In this document: in pieces, positions 22,292 through 29,894 of the stretch | Layout: each line of letters begins with the position of its first letter | How positions within the stretch are numbered: position 1 is the first letter of the stretch | IMG/VR virus record: IMGVR_UViG_3300046010_013285 | Coordinates: 1 to 42,437 of that record | Strand: one strand, 5' to 3' | DNA length: 42,437 nt | Source of the DNA: a virus | The notes under the pieces: model-generated | Seen by the model: the letters and a program-made list of their open reading frames with translations, nothing else | What the model was told of the DNA's origin: nothing | The model's database searches: none | Program-made: the position numbers and the translations under genes

Positions 22292-22657
22292 TTAATTATT
22301 GATGTCTGCTAATTCTATCATGTCATCTTTCAATTCACCGCTTAAATATTCAACATACTTAGCAGTAATTAAAGAGATTAAGCGTTGCTGTTCTATGGGT
22401 GGTAGTCCCAACGCTACGCCTAAAACATCTTCTGCCGTTTTTGGTTTTGCTGCACCTAAACCCAAATATTGATCTAACTCAAAACCGGGACGGCAACCCA
22501 TAGCCAAACACAAATCTACGTATTTCTCTAGTCCAGGCGACACTTTATCCGCTTGCCATTCGCTCAAAGTTCCTTGAGAGACTTTAGATTTTTTAGCAGC
22601 CTGATTCATACTAGAAGCCCGGCTACATATAGACTTGATTAATCTTCCTGCTTTCAT
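22292..22657 (-). CDS. HTH (Cro/CI-type) regulator
   Basis: 121 aa. Residues about 15-45 ('SMNQAAKKSKVSQGTLSEWQADK') form a clear Cro/CI-type helix-turn-helix; the C-terminal half is helical. Second of two HTH genes after the divergent operator, likely involved in lysogeny or plasmid control. Three bp separate it from the HTH gene at 22661. Confidence 0.65.
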   Translation of the reverse strand: MKAGRLIKSICSRASSMNQAAKKSKVSQGTLSEWQADKVSPGLEKYVDLCLAMGCRPGFELDQYLGLGAAKPKTAEDVLGVALGLPPIEQQRLISLITAKYVEYLSGELKDDMIELADINN

Positions 22658-22660
22658 ACT

Positions 22661-23011
22661 TTAATTCTCAGTATTGTTCAAAAGAGGTAAGTCTGCGTAA
22701 ATATCTGTAGTGTTATTTGTGATATTGTCAGTCTCAGATGCAATATCAATGAAGTCGTAAATATCTAAAGTCTTACCTTTATCGTCAAAAATTAAACCTG
22801 ATGATGCGATCGCTTCAAGGGTATTAAAGTTGGGCATTACAGAGGAGTTTTCAATGCAGCTAATGGTTTTAAAGTGAACCGAATTACCTTCAGTAGAACT
22901 CAAGTCAGCAAGTTCCCTTAAGGTCAGTTGCCTGGCTTCGCGGGATCTGCGGACTATGCCACCTAATTTAGCTAGTCCCTTTTTGGTCCAAATCTTTCTA
23001 ACAGCTTTCAT
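22661..23011 (-). CDS. HTH (XRE/CI-type) repressor-like protein
   Basis: 116 aa from ATG 23011 (other in-frame starts: 23032 ATG and 23038 GTG; the operator overlaps the longer ones). HTH at about 22-53 ('ARQLTLRELADLSS', 'TISCIENSS'). Short for a CI repressor and lacking a peptidase domain. It is the first gene leftward of the divergent operator (23012-23135) and the likely master repressor. Confidence 0.65.
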   Translation of the reverse strand: MKAVRKIWTKKGLAKLGGIVRRSREARQLTLRELADLSSTEGNSVHFKTISCIENSSVMPNFNTLEAIASSGLIFDDKGKTLDIYDFIDIASETDNITNNTTDIYADLPLLNNTEN

Positions 23012-23135
23012 ATTTGTGTAACACAATAACATAATCACACAATAGATTAAAAATGATAAAGATAACGTAAAGTTATATATTTCTTTTGTAAATTACAATA
23101 GATTATGTGCTACAATTAAATTGTGTTACACACAA
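23012..23135. promoter_or_regulatory. Divergent promoter/operator region
   Basis: Between the repressor-like gene (start 23011) and the RHH gene (23161). ttgtgtaacacaa (23014-23026) and tgtgttacaca (23122-23132) are inverted, near-palindromic copies of one motif. 'cataatc' (about 23030-23036) mirrors 'gattatg' (23101-23107), and acaatagatta occurs twice (about 23038-23048 and 23095-23105). The symmetric layout is that of a phage genetic switch. Confidence 0.65.
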
Positions 23136-23160
23136 GATAATACTAAGTAAAACAGTGTTT

Positions 23161-23349
23161 ATGACAAAGCAATTAACTAGAAATCAGACTCCAGCACGGG
23201 AAAAATCAATGATCAGGATTCCGCGAGATTTGTACAAAACAATCAAAATTTTGGCTGTGACAAATGATGAAGAAATTGGACTTTTAGTAGAGAATCTTTT
23301 AGCTATTGGACTAAAAGAATTTAAAAAAAACGAAAAGGTTGCAGCATGA
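23161..23349 (+). CDS. RHH/Arc-type DNA-binding protein
   Basis: 62 aa from ATG 23161; an in-frame start at 23107 would lie inside the operator. 'KSMIRIPRDLYKTIKILAV' (15-33) then a helix ending 'LLVENLLAIGLKEFKK' is the Arc/MetJ-like RHH fold. First gene right of the switch, so possibly a Cro-like early regulator. It overlaps the next gene by 4 bp (ATGA). Confidence 0.6.
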   Translation: MTKQLTRNQTPAREKSMIRIPRDLYKTIKILAVTNDEEIGLLVENLLAIGLKEFKKNEKVAA

Positions 23350-23699
23350 AAAGTAATCCTTTTGATGATATTTCCCACATAGATAGCGATGGAGAATATT
23401 GGTTAGCCCGCGAATTAGCCCCTCTTGTAAGCACAAATTGGGCAACATTCAAACACTCAATAGATAGAGTCAAGCAACTACTTCAAAATACAAAAGAATT
23501 TCCTCAGAAACATCTTTTAAAATTAGTTGTCCCAAATCCAAGTAGCAAAATTGGGCGCAACCACCTTGACTTCAGACTTTCAAAATACGGAGCTTATTTA
23601 GTAGTCGTGAATCTAGACCCTTGGGATTACAACACTGCTAACGCGCAACTATATTTTACAAGCAAGTTTTTCAATCAAAAAGAAAGAGATGACACTTGA
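23346..23699 (+). CDS. DinD/BRO-like antirepressor
   Basis: 117 aa. 'GEYWLARELAPLVSTNWATF' (16-35) followed by 'NHLDFRLSKYGAYLVVVNLDP' (about 72-92) and 'TANAQLYFTSK' has the DinD/BRO-N pattern of phage antirepressors, which relieve repressor control on induction. The usual C-terminal DNA-binding part is missing, so this is a short version. It overlaps the following gene. Confidence 0.65.
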   Translation: MKSNPFDDISHIDSDGEYWLARELAPLVSTNWATFKHSIDRVKQLLQNTKEFPQKHLLKLVVPNPSSKIGRNHLDFRLSKYGAYLVVVNLDPWDYNTANAQLYFTSKFFNQKERDDT

Positions 23700-23874
23700 A
23701 TCAAAGATTATGGAATTTCTTGAGAACGAGCGGACTCAGAAAGAAATCATTGATAATTTTCCAGAATATCCGCCCAATGAAATCACCATTTGCCTAAGAG
23801 ATTTAGAGATGCGCCAAAAGATAACAATAGACATTAAATACTGTGCAAATACCACCATTAAAAATAGCATCTAA
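23689..23874 (+). CDS. Small winged-helix-like protein (61 aa)
   Basis: 61 aa: helices 'SKIMEFLENERTQKEIIDNF' and 'NEITICLRDLEMRQKITI' fit a compact winged-helix fold. Starts within the end of the previous gene. Probably a small DNA-binding regulator. Confidence 0.5.
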   Translation: MTLESKIMEFLENERTQKEIIDNFPEYPPNEITICLRDLEMRQKITIDIKYCANTTIKNSI

Positions 23875-24124
23875 AAGCTTAACGGGACTGCCTAGACCAT
23901 CTAAAACAGAACCATGGGAGAGATTAACCAGACCAACTTACTGGTTCGGCGATCGCTTACTCACAAATAAAGGATGGGGAATTTGTACAGGGATCAGACA
24001 AATTAGCACAGGGGATTGGCTTTATTACATCCACCTAGACAAGCGCCCACACCTCCAGTCACCAACCCAAATTTTTATTGACTTAGAAATACTAAAACAT
24101 TACACAGGAGAGCATCATGAATGA
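23843..24124 (+). CDS. Hypothetical protein (93 aa), GTG start
   Basis: 93 aa with a GTG start overlapping the previous gene by 32 bp; no ATG is available. Contains 'WFGDRLLTNKGWGICTGI' and a C-terminal 'DLEILKHYTGEHHE'. Not recognised, but frame conservation and ATGA overlap with the following gene support translation. Confidence 0.45.
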   Translation: MQIPPLKIASKSLTGLPRPSKTEPWERLTRPTYWFGDRLLTNKGWGICTGIRQISTGDWLYYIHLDKRPHLQSPTQIFIDLEILKHYTGEHHE

Positions 24125-24593
24125 ACGAAAAATCACCAAAATCAAAACTAAAAGAGGGGACACTGAAAGTATAAGTATCGCCTATATGGTTGTTAACGAA
24201 AACAATCAGGAAGAAAATTTAAACTGCTCCTTAACAGGAAAAGAAGAAGCCAGAATTGAATTTTACGATGGCTTGGATGGACTCCGAATAATGTTAGTGG
24301 AAGCAATTGGATTAAACCCACATATCTGGCTTGAGCAGGGGCAAGTCATTGGACTTTCCATCAAATATCAAGAGGAAAGTATAGGCATCACAATCACAGG
24401 TAAGTGTGAAATAGAAGGAAGATATGCCTGTCCAACCACACCTTATTTATTAATTGCTGACCAGGAAAGTGTTGAGTTTAAGCTTATCAAAAATGTTGTC
24501 AATGAAGCATTCAAATATTTAGATGGTGAGCGCAAGGATTGGAAACAGCAATCATTATTTGACCAGGAAGAGTGTAGCTATGAATCACTTTAA
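24117..24593 (+). CDS. Hypothetical protein (158 aa)
   Basis: 158 aa, beta-rich and acidic ('ESISIAYMVVNENNQ', 'VIGLSIKYQEESIGI') with a short helical C-terminus. No family recognised. Member of the rightward early unit; overlaps both neighbours. Confidence 0.5.
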   Translation: MNERKITKIKTKRGDTESISIAYMVVNENNQEENLNCSLTGKEEARIEFYDGLDGLRIMLVEAIGLNPHIWLEQGQVIGLSIKYQEESIGITITGKCEIEGRYACPTTPYLLIADQESVEFKLIKNVVNEAFKYLDGERKDWKQQSLFDQEECSYESL

Positions 24594-24687
24594 TATTTGG
24601 CTTTTTAGCCTTTACACCATTGGGATTGAGACAATCTTAATAACAATTATTTCCCTTTGTTATTTAATCATTCAATCCCATAAATAA
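24580..24687 (+). CDS. 35-aa single-TM peptide
   Basis: A 35-aa frame (starts MNHFNIWLFSLY, ends IIQSHK) that is nearly all hydrophobic (residues 5-31). It overlaps the last codons of the preceding gene. Probably a small membrane peptide of the early unit; holin-like or superinfection-type roles are conceivable but unsupported. Confidence 0.45.
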   Translation: MNHFNIWLFSLYTIGIETILITIISLCYLIIQSHK

Positions 24688-24695
24688 ACAGAAAA

Positions 24696-24716
24696 AGTCC
24701 GCTGACAAGGCGGACT
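24696..24716. promoter_or_regulatory. 7-bp hairpin
   Basis: agtccgc (24696-24702) pairs with gcggact (24710-24716). On the minus strand it precedes TTTTT; on the plus strand it ends 42 nt before the start at 24759. An mRNA processing/stability hairpin or antisense terminator. Confidence 0.4.
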
Positions 24717-24758
24717 CAAAGGAGACAAAAGGAAAACACAACATCATTCTTTAATAAT

Positions 24759-24977
24759 ATGTCAAAACAAACAGAACCGCAACCAACCAATTACAAAACA
24801 GGAGACAAAATTAAATACAAGCATCTTAATCATGGATGGATAGATGCAATATTTGAAGGATTCCATACTCCAGAATTAGCCCCTACAGGCTCTAAATGGA
24901 GTTTCATGGAAGTTTCTATCAATGGCAAATTACACAAGGCTTACTCTTTAAATCAGATTAAAATTAGTGAATCATGA
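24759..24977 (+). CDS. Small SH3/KOW-like protein (72 aa)
   Basis: 72 aa: 'YKTGDKIKYKHLNHGWIDAIFEGFH' (12-36) followed by further strands resembles a compact SH3/KOW-type barrel. Overlaps the next gene by 4 bp. Not recognised as a known protein. Confidence 0.5.
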   Translation: MSKQTEPQPTNYKTGDKIKYKHLNHGWIDAIFEGFHTPELAPTGSKWSFMEVSINGKLHKAYSLNQIKISES

Positions 24978-25195
24978 AAAGTTGCTTAAATTGTATTTAC
25001 TCAGGGTTTTTAATTGAGCGCAACAATGAATTTTATAGCTACGAAGGAGACTGCGACAATGATCAATTCCCGACAGCAGCTTTGGTTAATCTCTGGCAAT
25101 GTCAAAAAGACGACAAAGATGAATTAAGGGAAGAAATAGATTTAATCTTTGAGCAAATAGCTACTAAGTGTGAAGCTTACATACCAACTACATAA
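24974..25195 (+). CDS. Small Cys-rich protein (73 aa)
   Basis: 73 aa. 'CLNCIYSGF' (4-12) provides a Cys-x2-Cys, with further Cys near 27, 43 and 66 that could bind zinc. The C-terminus is acidic. Last gene before a terminator. No family recognised. Confidence 0.5.
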   Translation: MKSCLNCIYSGFLIERNNEFYSYEGDCDNDQFPTAALVNLWQCQKDDKDELREEIDLIFEQIATKCEAYIPTT

Positions 25196-25206
25196 AACAA
25201 TCAACT

Positions 25207-25236
25207 AATAGCCGCTTAAACAAGTGGCTATTTTAT
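25207..25236 (+). terminator. Rho-independent terminator
   Basis: aatagccgctt (25207-25217) pairs with aagtggctatt (25222-25232; one G-U), then TTATT. It closes the 23161-25195 unit. Confidence 0.75.
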
Positions 25237-25341
25237 TGTCATTCATTTACCCGACTTACTGAGTATGAAAAAATCTTTTTTATTTCTATTGACAAGTTAC
25301 CAGGGAATAAGATATATTAAATATGTTGAGTTAAGAAACCG

Positions 25342-25542
25342 ATGGCAAATAAAAACGCTATCCCTCCGAAATGCCACCAATTCAAACCAGGGTGGCGTTC
25401 TGGGAAGACAAAAAACATCAAGCTTCCCATTGTTTTGGAAGCCGACATCAAGGCGATCGCCCAATGCCTTGATCAAAATCCCAGTATCGCCAATCAAGTT
25501 TTGGCTTTTGCCAAAGCACTGGCAGAACAGACAGAAAATTAA
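25342..25542 (+). CDS. Small plasmid-type RHH protein
   Basis: 66 aa with 'FKPGWRSGKTKNIKLPIVL' (14-32) then a helix ('DIKAIAQCLDQNPSIANQVLAFAKALAEQ'). This Trp-x-Ser-Gly-Lys-Thr plus Arc-like strand-helix is recurrent in small cyanobacterial plasmid regulators. Probably binds DNA near the replication genes. Two overlapping longer frames were rejected as shadows. Confidence 0.6.
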   Translation: MANKNAIPPKCHQFKPGWRSGKTKNIKLPIVLEADIKAIAQCLDQNPSIANQVLAFAKALAEQTEN

Positions 25543-25544
25543 AG

Positions 25545-25572
25545 CCCTCGTACTGCTGAACACAGTCGAGGG
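25545..25572. promoter_or_regulatory. Inverted repeat after 25342-25542
   Basis: ccctcg plus actg (from 25545) pair with cagt plus cgaggg (to 25572), with one bulge. No T tract. Could be an operator for the following replication genes. Confidence 0.4.
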
Positions 25573-25615
25573 ACAGCCCCTACCATTTCTTAAATCTCTT
25601 AGGAGCAATTTAACT

Positions 25616-25681
25616 ATGAATCATTTTTCAATTTTTGTCAATAAGACAAGTGCGCTGTTGCACGCCCATGGAGGTGTGTGA
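25616..25681 (+). CDS. 21-aa upstream reading frame
   Basis: A 21-aa frame (starts MNHFSIFVNK, ends GGV) preceded by taggagc; its stop overlaps the ATG of the initiator-like gene (TGATG). Likely a translationally coupled leader peptide that sets initiator synthesis. Confidence 0.5.
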   Translation: MNHFSIFVNKTSALLHAHGGV

Positions 25682-26973
25682 TGGGAGAAACAATCAGAAT
25701 ACAGCACAGCAAAGATTACACTGTAATAGCCAACGCGGCTATTAGAGATACGCGGTTGAGCTTCAAAGCGCGTGGGCTACATCATTTGCTTCTCTCTTAT
25801 CCTGATGGGTGGGAGATTAATACCGAACATTTGTCTGACCAGTCTGAATCTGACGGAAAAACATCTGTTTGTTCAGCATTAAAAGAATTAGAAAAGTTTG
25901 GGTATTTAACTCGTGAGCAAGCACGAGTAAACGGAAGAATGGCAGGATGGAAATCTGTTATTCGGGAAATACCATCAAGCGAACCAAGCAAAAAAACTCA
26001 GAAAGCCTGTACAGCAAGGGTAAAACCGGAATCAGGTTTTCCAGCTACGGAAAATCCAGCTACGGAAAATCCAGCTACGGAAAATCCAGCTACGGAAAAT
26101 CCAGCTACGGAAAATCCAGCTACGGAAAATCCAGATATGGAAAATCCAGCTACGGAAAATCCAGCTACGGAAAATCCAGCTACGGAAAATCCAGCTACGG
26201 AAAACCTGCTGCATAATAAATACTTAATCCAAGAAGTATTTAAGAAAGAAATATTTAAAGAAGAAAGCCTCCCTGCTAAAGAGAATTTAAAAGAAGAGAA
26301 AACACAACAGATATCTGCTAACTCTGATTTAAAGGCAAATATTTCTCTCAAGCAGATAAATCCTCATGAAGACCAGGATACGCCCGCCGCGCCGCTTAAA
26401 AATGTATACGCCCAGGCAAAGAATGTTTGGGATTTAATAGATACATTTTTATTAAGCCCTGAACTAGCTGATGCAGTCATTCCTAGCGAGTTAAGCCTCG
26501 TTTACAAGGAAAAGAATCAATGGAATGGCTGGCTGTGGCCTTGGCGGTCGAAAACCATGGACAAAACCTTCCAAAACTTTAACCCTGCTGTAGTCCAGAA
26601 AATAGCTACAGACTTAGCCAGACGAGATAAAGCCACGCCAGACCAAAAATATGGACACGCCATGGCCACTATTGGGATGTGGGAAAAAACCAAAGGGGGC
26701 TGGCAGAATCTTGTGAATTGGTGCGATCGCCCTCAACCCACCCAGCCAGCAAGCAATGACACCACAGAACCGGAAACAGAGATACCGGAATACTTTTACA
26801 AGTGGTCAGAGGATGTGCATCTGATGATTTATGAGAACGACTTTAGGAAATGTCATTCTTTACAAGCGTTTTATGACAAACGGAAAGACCACAAAGCGTG
26901 GCTAATGTTTGCAAAGCAAAAGCATCCTGACTGGGATTGGTCGCTTGGTCAAAAGCCAATAATCAAATTTTAA
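25681..26973 (+). CDS. Replication initiator-like protein with PATEN repeats
   Basis: 430 aa. Residues about 1-100 are a winged-helix domain of the phage/plasmid initiator type ('IANAAIRDTRLSFKARGLHH' then 'LSDQSESDGKTSVCSALKEL'). Residues 121-175 are eleven P-A-T-E-N units (one PDMEN), encoded by a 15-bp DNA repeat. The C-terminal part ('WDLIDTFLLSPELADAVIP', 'YKWSEDVHLMIYENDFRK') is helical. As in lambda O, the gene may contain its own origin (26041-26310). DnaB follows 39 bp later. ATG chosen with GGAGG 6 nt upstream. Confidence 0.6.
   Translation: MGETIRIQHSKDYTVIANAAIRDTRLSFKARGLHHLLLSYPDGWEINTEHLSDQSESDGKTSVCSALKELEKFGYLTREQARVNGRMAGWKSVIREIPSSEPSKKTQKACTARVKPESGFPATENPATENPATENPATENPATENPATENPDMENPATENPATENPATENPATENLLHNKYLIQEVFKKEIFKEESLPAKENLKEEKTQQISANSDLKANISLKQINPHEDQDTPAAPLKNVYAQAKNVWDLIDTFLLSPELADAVIPSELSLVYKEKNQWNGWLWPWRSKTMDKTFQNFNPAVVQKIATDLARRDKATPDQKYGHAMATIGMWEKTKGGWQNLVNWCDRPQPTQPASNDTTEPETEIPEYFYKWSEDVHLMIYENDFRKCHSLQAFYDKRKDHKAWLMFAKQKHPDWDWSLGQKPIIKF
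26041..26205 (+). repeat. Eleven tandem 15-bp direct repeats
   Basis: Unit CCAGCTACGGAAAAT, 11 in-register copies; one variant reads CCAGATATGGAAAAT and the last ends AAAAC. It encodes PATEN in the initiator-like protein. Confidence 0.9.
26041..26310. other. Candidate replication origin inside the initiator gene
   Basis: The iteron-like array (26041-26205) is followed by an AT-rich stretch (about 26213-26310) with tracts such as aataaatacttaatcc, inside an initiator-type gene upstream of dnaB. This is the layout of the lambda O/ori region. No DnaA box was examined with a tool, so this is inference. Confidence 0.5.
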
Positions 26974-27012
26974 GTCCCATCTTTAAATCCAGTTTTAGCA
27001 AGAGAAATTATC

Positions 27013-28395
27013 ATGAACTTAGATTTCAGTGCAGATACCCTAATCAACCGTCTTCCTCCCCAAAATATTGACGCTGAAGAAGTGATCTTGGGTGGCATCC
27101 TTCTTGACCCTGGTGCAATTGAAAGAGTAATCACAAGATTACCTTGCGAAGCTTTTTATATAAATGCACATAAAACCATATTTAAGTGCATGACAGAATT
27201 GCATTTAACCGGCAAGCCGACCGACTTAATTACTGTAGCAAATAGTTTAGACGATCAAGGCGTTTTAACTCACATTGGAGGGAGAAATAAGCTTACCACA
27301 TTAATAGACCACACTGTTTCTGCTGTCAATATTGACGCTTTAGCGGAAATCATATACGAAAAGTACCTCCGCAGGGAATTGATCAGGGTGTCGAATCAAA
27401 ATATTAAGCTTGCTTATGCAACAGAAATAGAACTCCAAAAAGTCTTGGAACAGGCTCAAAAAGCAGTCTTTGACCTAAATCTCTCATTATCTGATGAACG
27501 CCCGGAATTGCAGCACGTGAATGAAGCTATGCAAGAGATGTATAGCGATATGGAAAAGAAAATTTCTGGGGAAGTCACTCCTATTTCCAGTGGCTTTTAT
27601 GATGTAGATGCAATGACATCAGGCTTTGAACCAAATCAATTCATCATTGTTGGTGGTCGCCCTGGTATGGGCAAAACTGGCTGGGGCTTAGACGCAGCCT
27701 GGAATATAGCGTCTAGTCAGCAAGGGCAACATCGTCCTGTGTTCTTTTTCTCTCTTGAGATGGATAAAATACAGTTGGCACGACGATTAACTAGCAGATT
27801 AGCCTCTATTGAGGGTAGCTATTTAAAGAACCCAAGAATGATTAGTCAAACTCAAATGACAAGCATTGTCACAGCCATGAATACCGCTGAAGAATCTAAG
27901 TTATACATCTGTGACCATTCTCAGATGGATATGCTTGACATTACTAGTAGCATTAGGCGGGCAATAGCCCGTACTGGGGAAAAACCCGCTGCTATATTTG
28001 TGGATCATATTCACATCTTGGCAGGAACAGAAGAAGACGCTAAAGATGAGCAAAGTAAAATATCCAAAGCGTCTAGGCTTTTGAAAGGGCTTTCATCATC
28101 CTCTACTGGGTTCAGCTGCCCAGTGTTTGGATTAGCCCAACTTAATAGGGCTGTTGAAGGGAGACAGAATAAGCGCCCAATGCTATCCGACTTAAGAGCG
28201 TCGGGATCTTTGGAACAAGATGCGGATATGGTATTCCTCTTGTACCGTGATGAATATTACAACCCTGATACATCAGATAGAGGTATGGCAGAACTGATCG
28301 TAGCCAAGCAGCGTGATGGCTGCACGGGTACAATTAAGCTTCTGTTTGATTCTACCTACACTCACTTCAAAAACTTGTCTCGCCAATCTTATTGA
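27013..28395 (+). CDS. dnaB: Replicative DNA helicase DnaB
   Basis: 460 aa. N-terminal domain starts 'LPPQNIDAEEVILGGILLD' (14-32); Walker A 'GGRPGMGKT' (214-222); Walker B 'AIFVDHIHIL' (about 327-336); 'LAQLNRAVEGRQNKRPMLSD' and 'SGSLEQDADMVFLLYRDEYY' are the usual C-terminal motifs. It unwinds DNA as a hexamer at the fork. Complete and normal length, no intein. It follows the initiator-like gene by 39 bp; together they form the replication module. Confidence 0.95.
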   Translation: MNLDFSADTLINRLPPQNIDAEEVILGGILLDPGAIERVITRLPCEAFYINAHKTIFKCMTELHLTGKPTDLITVANSLDDQGVLTHIGGRNKLTTLIDHTVSAVNIDALAEIIYEKYLRRELIRVSNQNIKLAYATEIELQKVLEQAQKAVFDLNLSLSDERPELQHVNEAMQEMYSDMEKKISGEVTPISSGFYDVDAMTSGFEPNQFIIVGGRPGMGKTGWGLDAAWNIASSQQGQHRPVFFFSLEMDKIQLARRLTSRLASIEGSYLKNPRMISQTQMTSIVTAMNTAEESKLYICDHSQMDMLDITSSIRRAIARTGEKPAAIFVDHIHILAGTEEDAKDEQSKISKASRLLKGLSSSSTGFSCPVFGLAQLNRAVEGRQNKRPMLSDLRASGSLEQDADMVFLLYRDEYYNPDTSDRGMAELIVAKQRDGCTGTIKLLFDSTYTHFKNLSRQSY

Positions 28396-28422
28396 TATAT
28401 CAATAAATGCAAATATTAATTA

Positions 28423-28454
28423 ATTACCCACTTGTATCAAAGTGGGTAATTTTA
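28423..28454 (+). terminator. Rho-independent terminator
   Basis: attacccact (28423-28432) pairs with agtgggtaat (28441-28450), then TTTTAT. It ends the dnaB transcript. Confidence 0.8.
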
Positions 28455-28500
28455 TCTGTATATCTATAAACATATTTTTATTCCTATAGGCGTTTAATAT

Positions 28501-28531
28501 TTGATTTTATCATGCTAAATTGATTTTATCA
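28501..28531 (+). promoter_or_regulatory. Direct repeat before the 28558 gene
   Basis: ttgattttatca occurs at 28501-28512 and 28520-28531 (19-bp period), before the small RHH-like gene at 28558. Possible operator pair. Confidence 0.5.
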
Positions 28532-28557
28532 GCACACAATTACAAAGTGAGAATTTT

Positions 28558-28779
28558 ATGAGCGGAAAGCCAAAATACGGCGAAGCTAAGACTTCTAAGC
28601 AAATCATGATTACTAATGACGCTAAACAAATCTATCGTGCTTATGCACAGTATATAGGCACTAACAACAACGAATTAATTGAACAAATGGCACGAAACCC
28701 TGATGTACTAAGGGGTCTAGCTGATTTTGTGGAAAATAAAAAATATTTTTCAAAACCACTTGACAACTCTATTCTGTAA
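28558..28779 (+). CDS. Small RHH-like protein, paralogue of 22077-22283
   Basis: 73 aa. 'SKQIMITNDAKQIYRAYAQYI' then 'NELIEQMARNPDVLRGLADFVE' matches the 68-aa protein at 22077. Behind its own direct-repeat region. Likely a DNA-binding regulator, possibly binding the same sites. Confidence 0.55.
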   Translation: MSGKPKYGEAKTSKQIMITNDAKQIYRAYAQYIGTNNNELIEQMARNPDVLRGLADFVENKKYFSKPLDNSIL

Positions 28780-28873
28780 TGATATATTAGATATATAAAC
28801 AAAAACGACCGCCCCTCCGACCAAGAAGTAAGCAGTCGCTTTGTTTTTATCCCATACACAGGAATAGTTTAGT

Positions 28874-29689
28874 ATGACATATCCCAAATTTTCTGTCAAG
28901 TTTCTTTTAAAGAAAGGAATTAGCTACTGCAAGATGGTAGCTAAAGATTTGGGCATCAGCCCAGAGGGTGACAAAAGACAAGTTTTTACTTGGGCTGACG
29001 CTATAGTCAGCCACCAAGCTAATTTACAACCTGTAGAAACTCAAAAGCAGCAAGTAGTTATCGAATTCAATAACGGCTTTGACTCCTGCGATTTGGCAGG
29101 GTACTCAGTCAAGGATCTAGATGGAAACATCATAAGAGACAGTTTCCGCACCTATATGGCTGCTGAACGCTGGGCTGCTGACAGATTTGAAATACTGGAT
29201 CAACAATCAATTGCTCAACAAGAGATTGTTGATCTCTTGGAAAGTCAAATCCAAGAAGTCACAGAAAAAGTATCAATAATTGAGATAGACTTTGGTTACG
29301 CCGAAGTCTGCCAAGGTAAAACTGTTGTCGCTACCATTAGTCACAACTTTGACAATGGCAACTGGGAAGTCCAGTTCTCTGAAACATTTAAAAGCTTTTT
29401 GACTTACGCAGAAGCAGAAGCCTTTGCAATTAATTACATAGATGATGAAAGAGGTAGTGGTAGGATTTTACCTATATCTCAGGATATCGAAGATATCAAC
29501 TACAATATCGAAGACAATAAAATTGTAGACCCGCTGGGTGAGCGCTACACAGTCCGAGTTAAAGGACATTTAGCCGGCAATATCTGGCTAGATGTTGATA
29601 AAGGCTGGACTATTGGAGTTACTTACTTTGATAGTCCGATAGAGGCCGCTAAGGCATTAGCAAAACTAACAATAAAGGAGTTGGTGTGA
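28874..29689 (+). CDS. Hypothetical protein with SAP-like start (271 aa)
   Basis: 271 aa. Residues 5-50 ('LLKKGISYCKMVAKDLGISP' then 'RQVFTWADAIVSHQ') look like the SAP-type DNA-binding helix pair found in cyanobacterial plasmid/phage proteins. Two or three beta-rich repeats follow ('YSVKDLDGNIIRDSFRTYMA' and 'EVQFSETFKSFLTYAEAEA' share a layout). Not recognised. Its stop overlaps the next ATG. Confidence 0.5.
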   Translation: MTYPKFSVKFLLKKGISYCKMVAKDLGISPEGDKRQVFTWADAIVSHQANLQPVETQKQQVVIEFNNGFDSCDLAGYSVKDLDGNIIRDSFRTYMAAERWAADRFEILDQQSIAQQEIVDLLESQIQEVTEKVSIIEIDFGYAEVCQGKTVVATISHNFDNGNWEVQFSETFKSFLTYAEAEAFAINYIDDERGSGRILPISQDIEDINYNIEDNKIVDPLGERYTVRVKGHLAGNIWLDVDKGWTIGVTYFDSPIEAAKALAKLTIKELV

Positions 29690-29853
29690 TGACAACTAAA
29701 ACGAGGGCTTATCAAGAAGCCTTACAAAATGCAGGAGTAAATGAAAACTTAGCGCGTAATGCAGCCGTCGTGCTACGCGCTGATGAACTTGGAAAGCCTC
29801 GCACTGAGCGGGGGCAACGGGTTATAGACAAACTTCACAACAGTGCTGAATGA
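29689..29853 (+). CDS. Small hypothetical protein (54 aa)
   Basis: A 54-aa frame (starts MTTKTRAYQEALQN, ends NSAE) overlapping the previous stop by one base (TGATG). Helical and charged; resembles small DNA-binding accessory proteins only in a general way. Its end lies 42 bp before the structured leader at 29895. Confidence 0.5.
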   Translation: MTTKTRAYQEALQNAGVNENLARNAAVVLRADELGKPRTERGQRVIDKLHNSAE

Positions 29854-29894
29854 GATTATTCAACTTGTGCGAAGAAACCTTTTATATCTACTTT

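Noticed and set aside
25265-25681. 138-aa rightward and 103-aa leftward frames overlapping 25342-25542.
   Set aside because: The 66-aa frame between them has a recognisable plasmid RHH pattern; the longer frames have none.
26041-26205. CRISPR-like array.
   Set aside because: Repeats are contiguous 15-bp units without spacers and are in a coding frame.
25947-26351. Long alternative frames through the 15-bp repeats (rightward SYGKS-type and leftward FSVAG-type products).
   Set aside because: They arise because the repeat unit is a multiple of three with no stop in several frames; the initiator-like frame has a proper start, domain and neighbours.
28389-28406. 18-bp perfect palindrome ttattgatatatcaataa as a telomere site.
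   Set aside because: It is short, AT-rich and spans the dnaB stop; the 32-bp palindrome at 865 is a better candidate.
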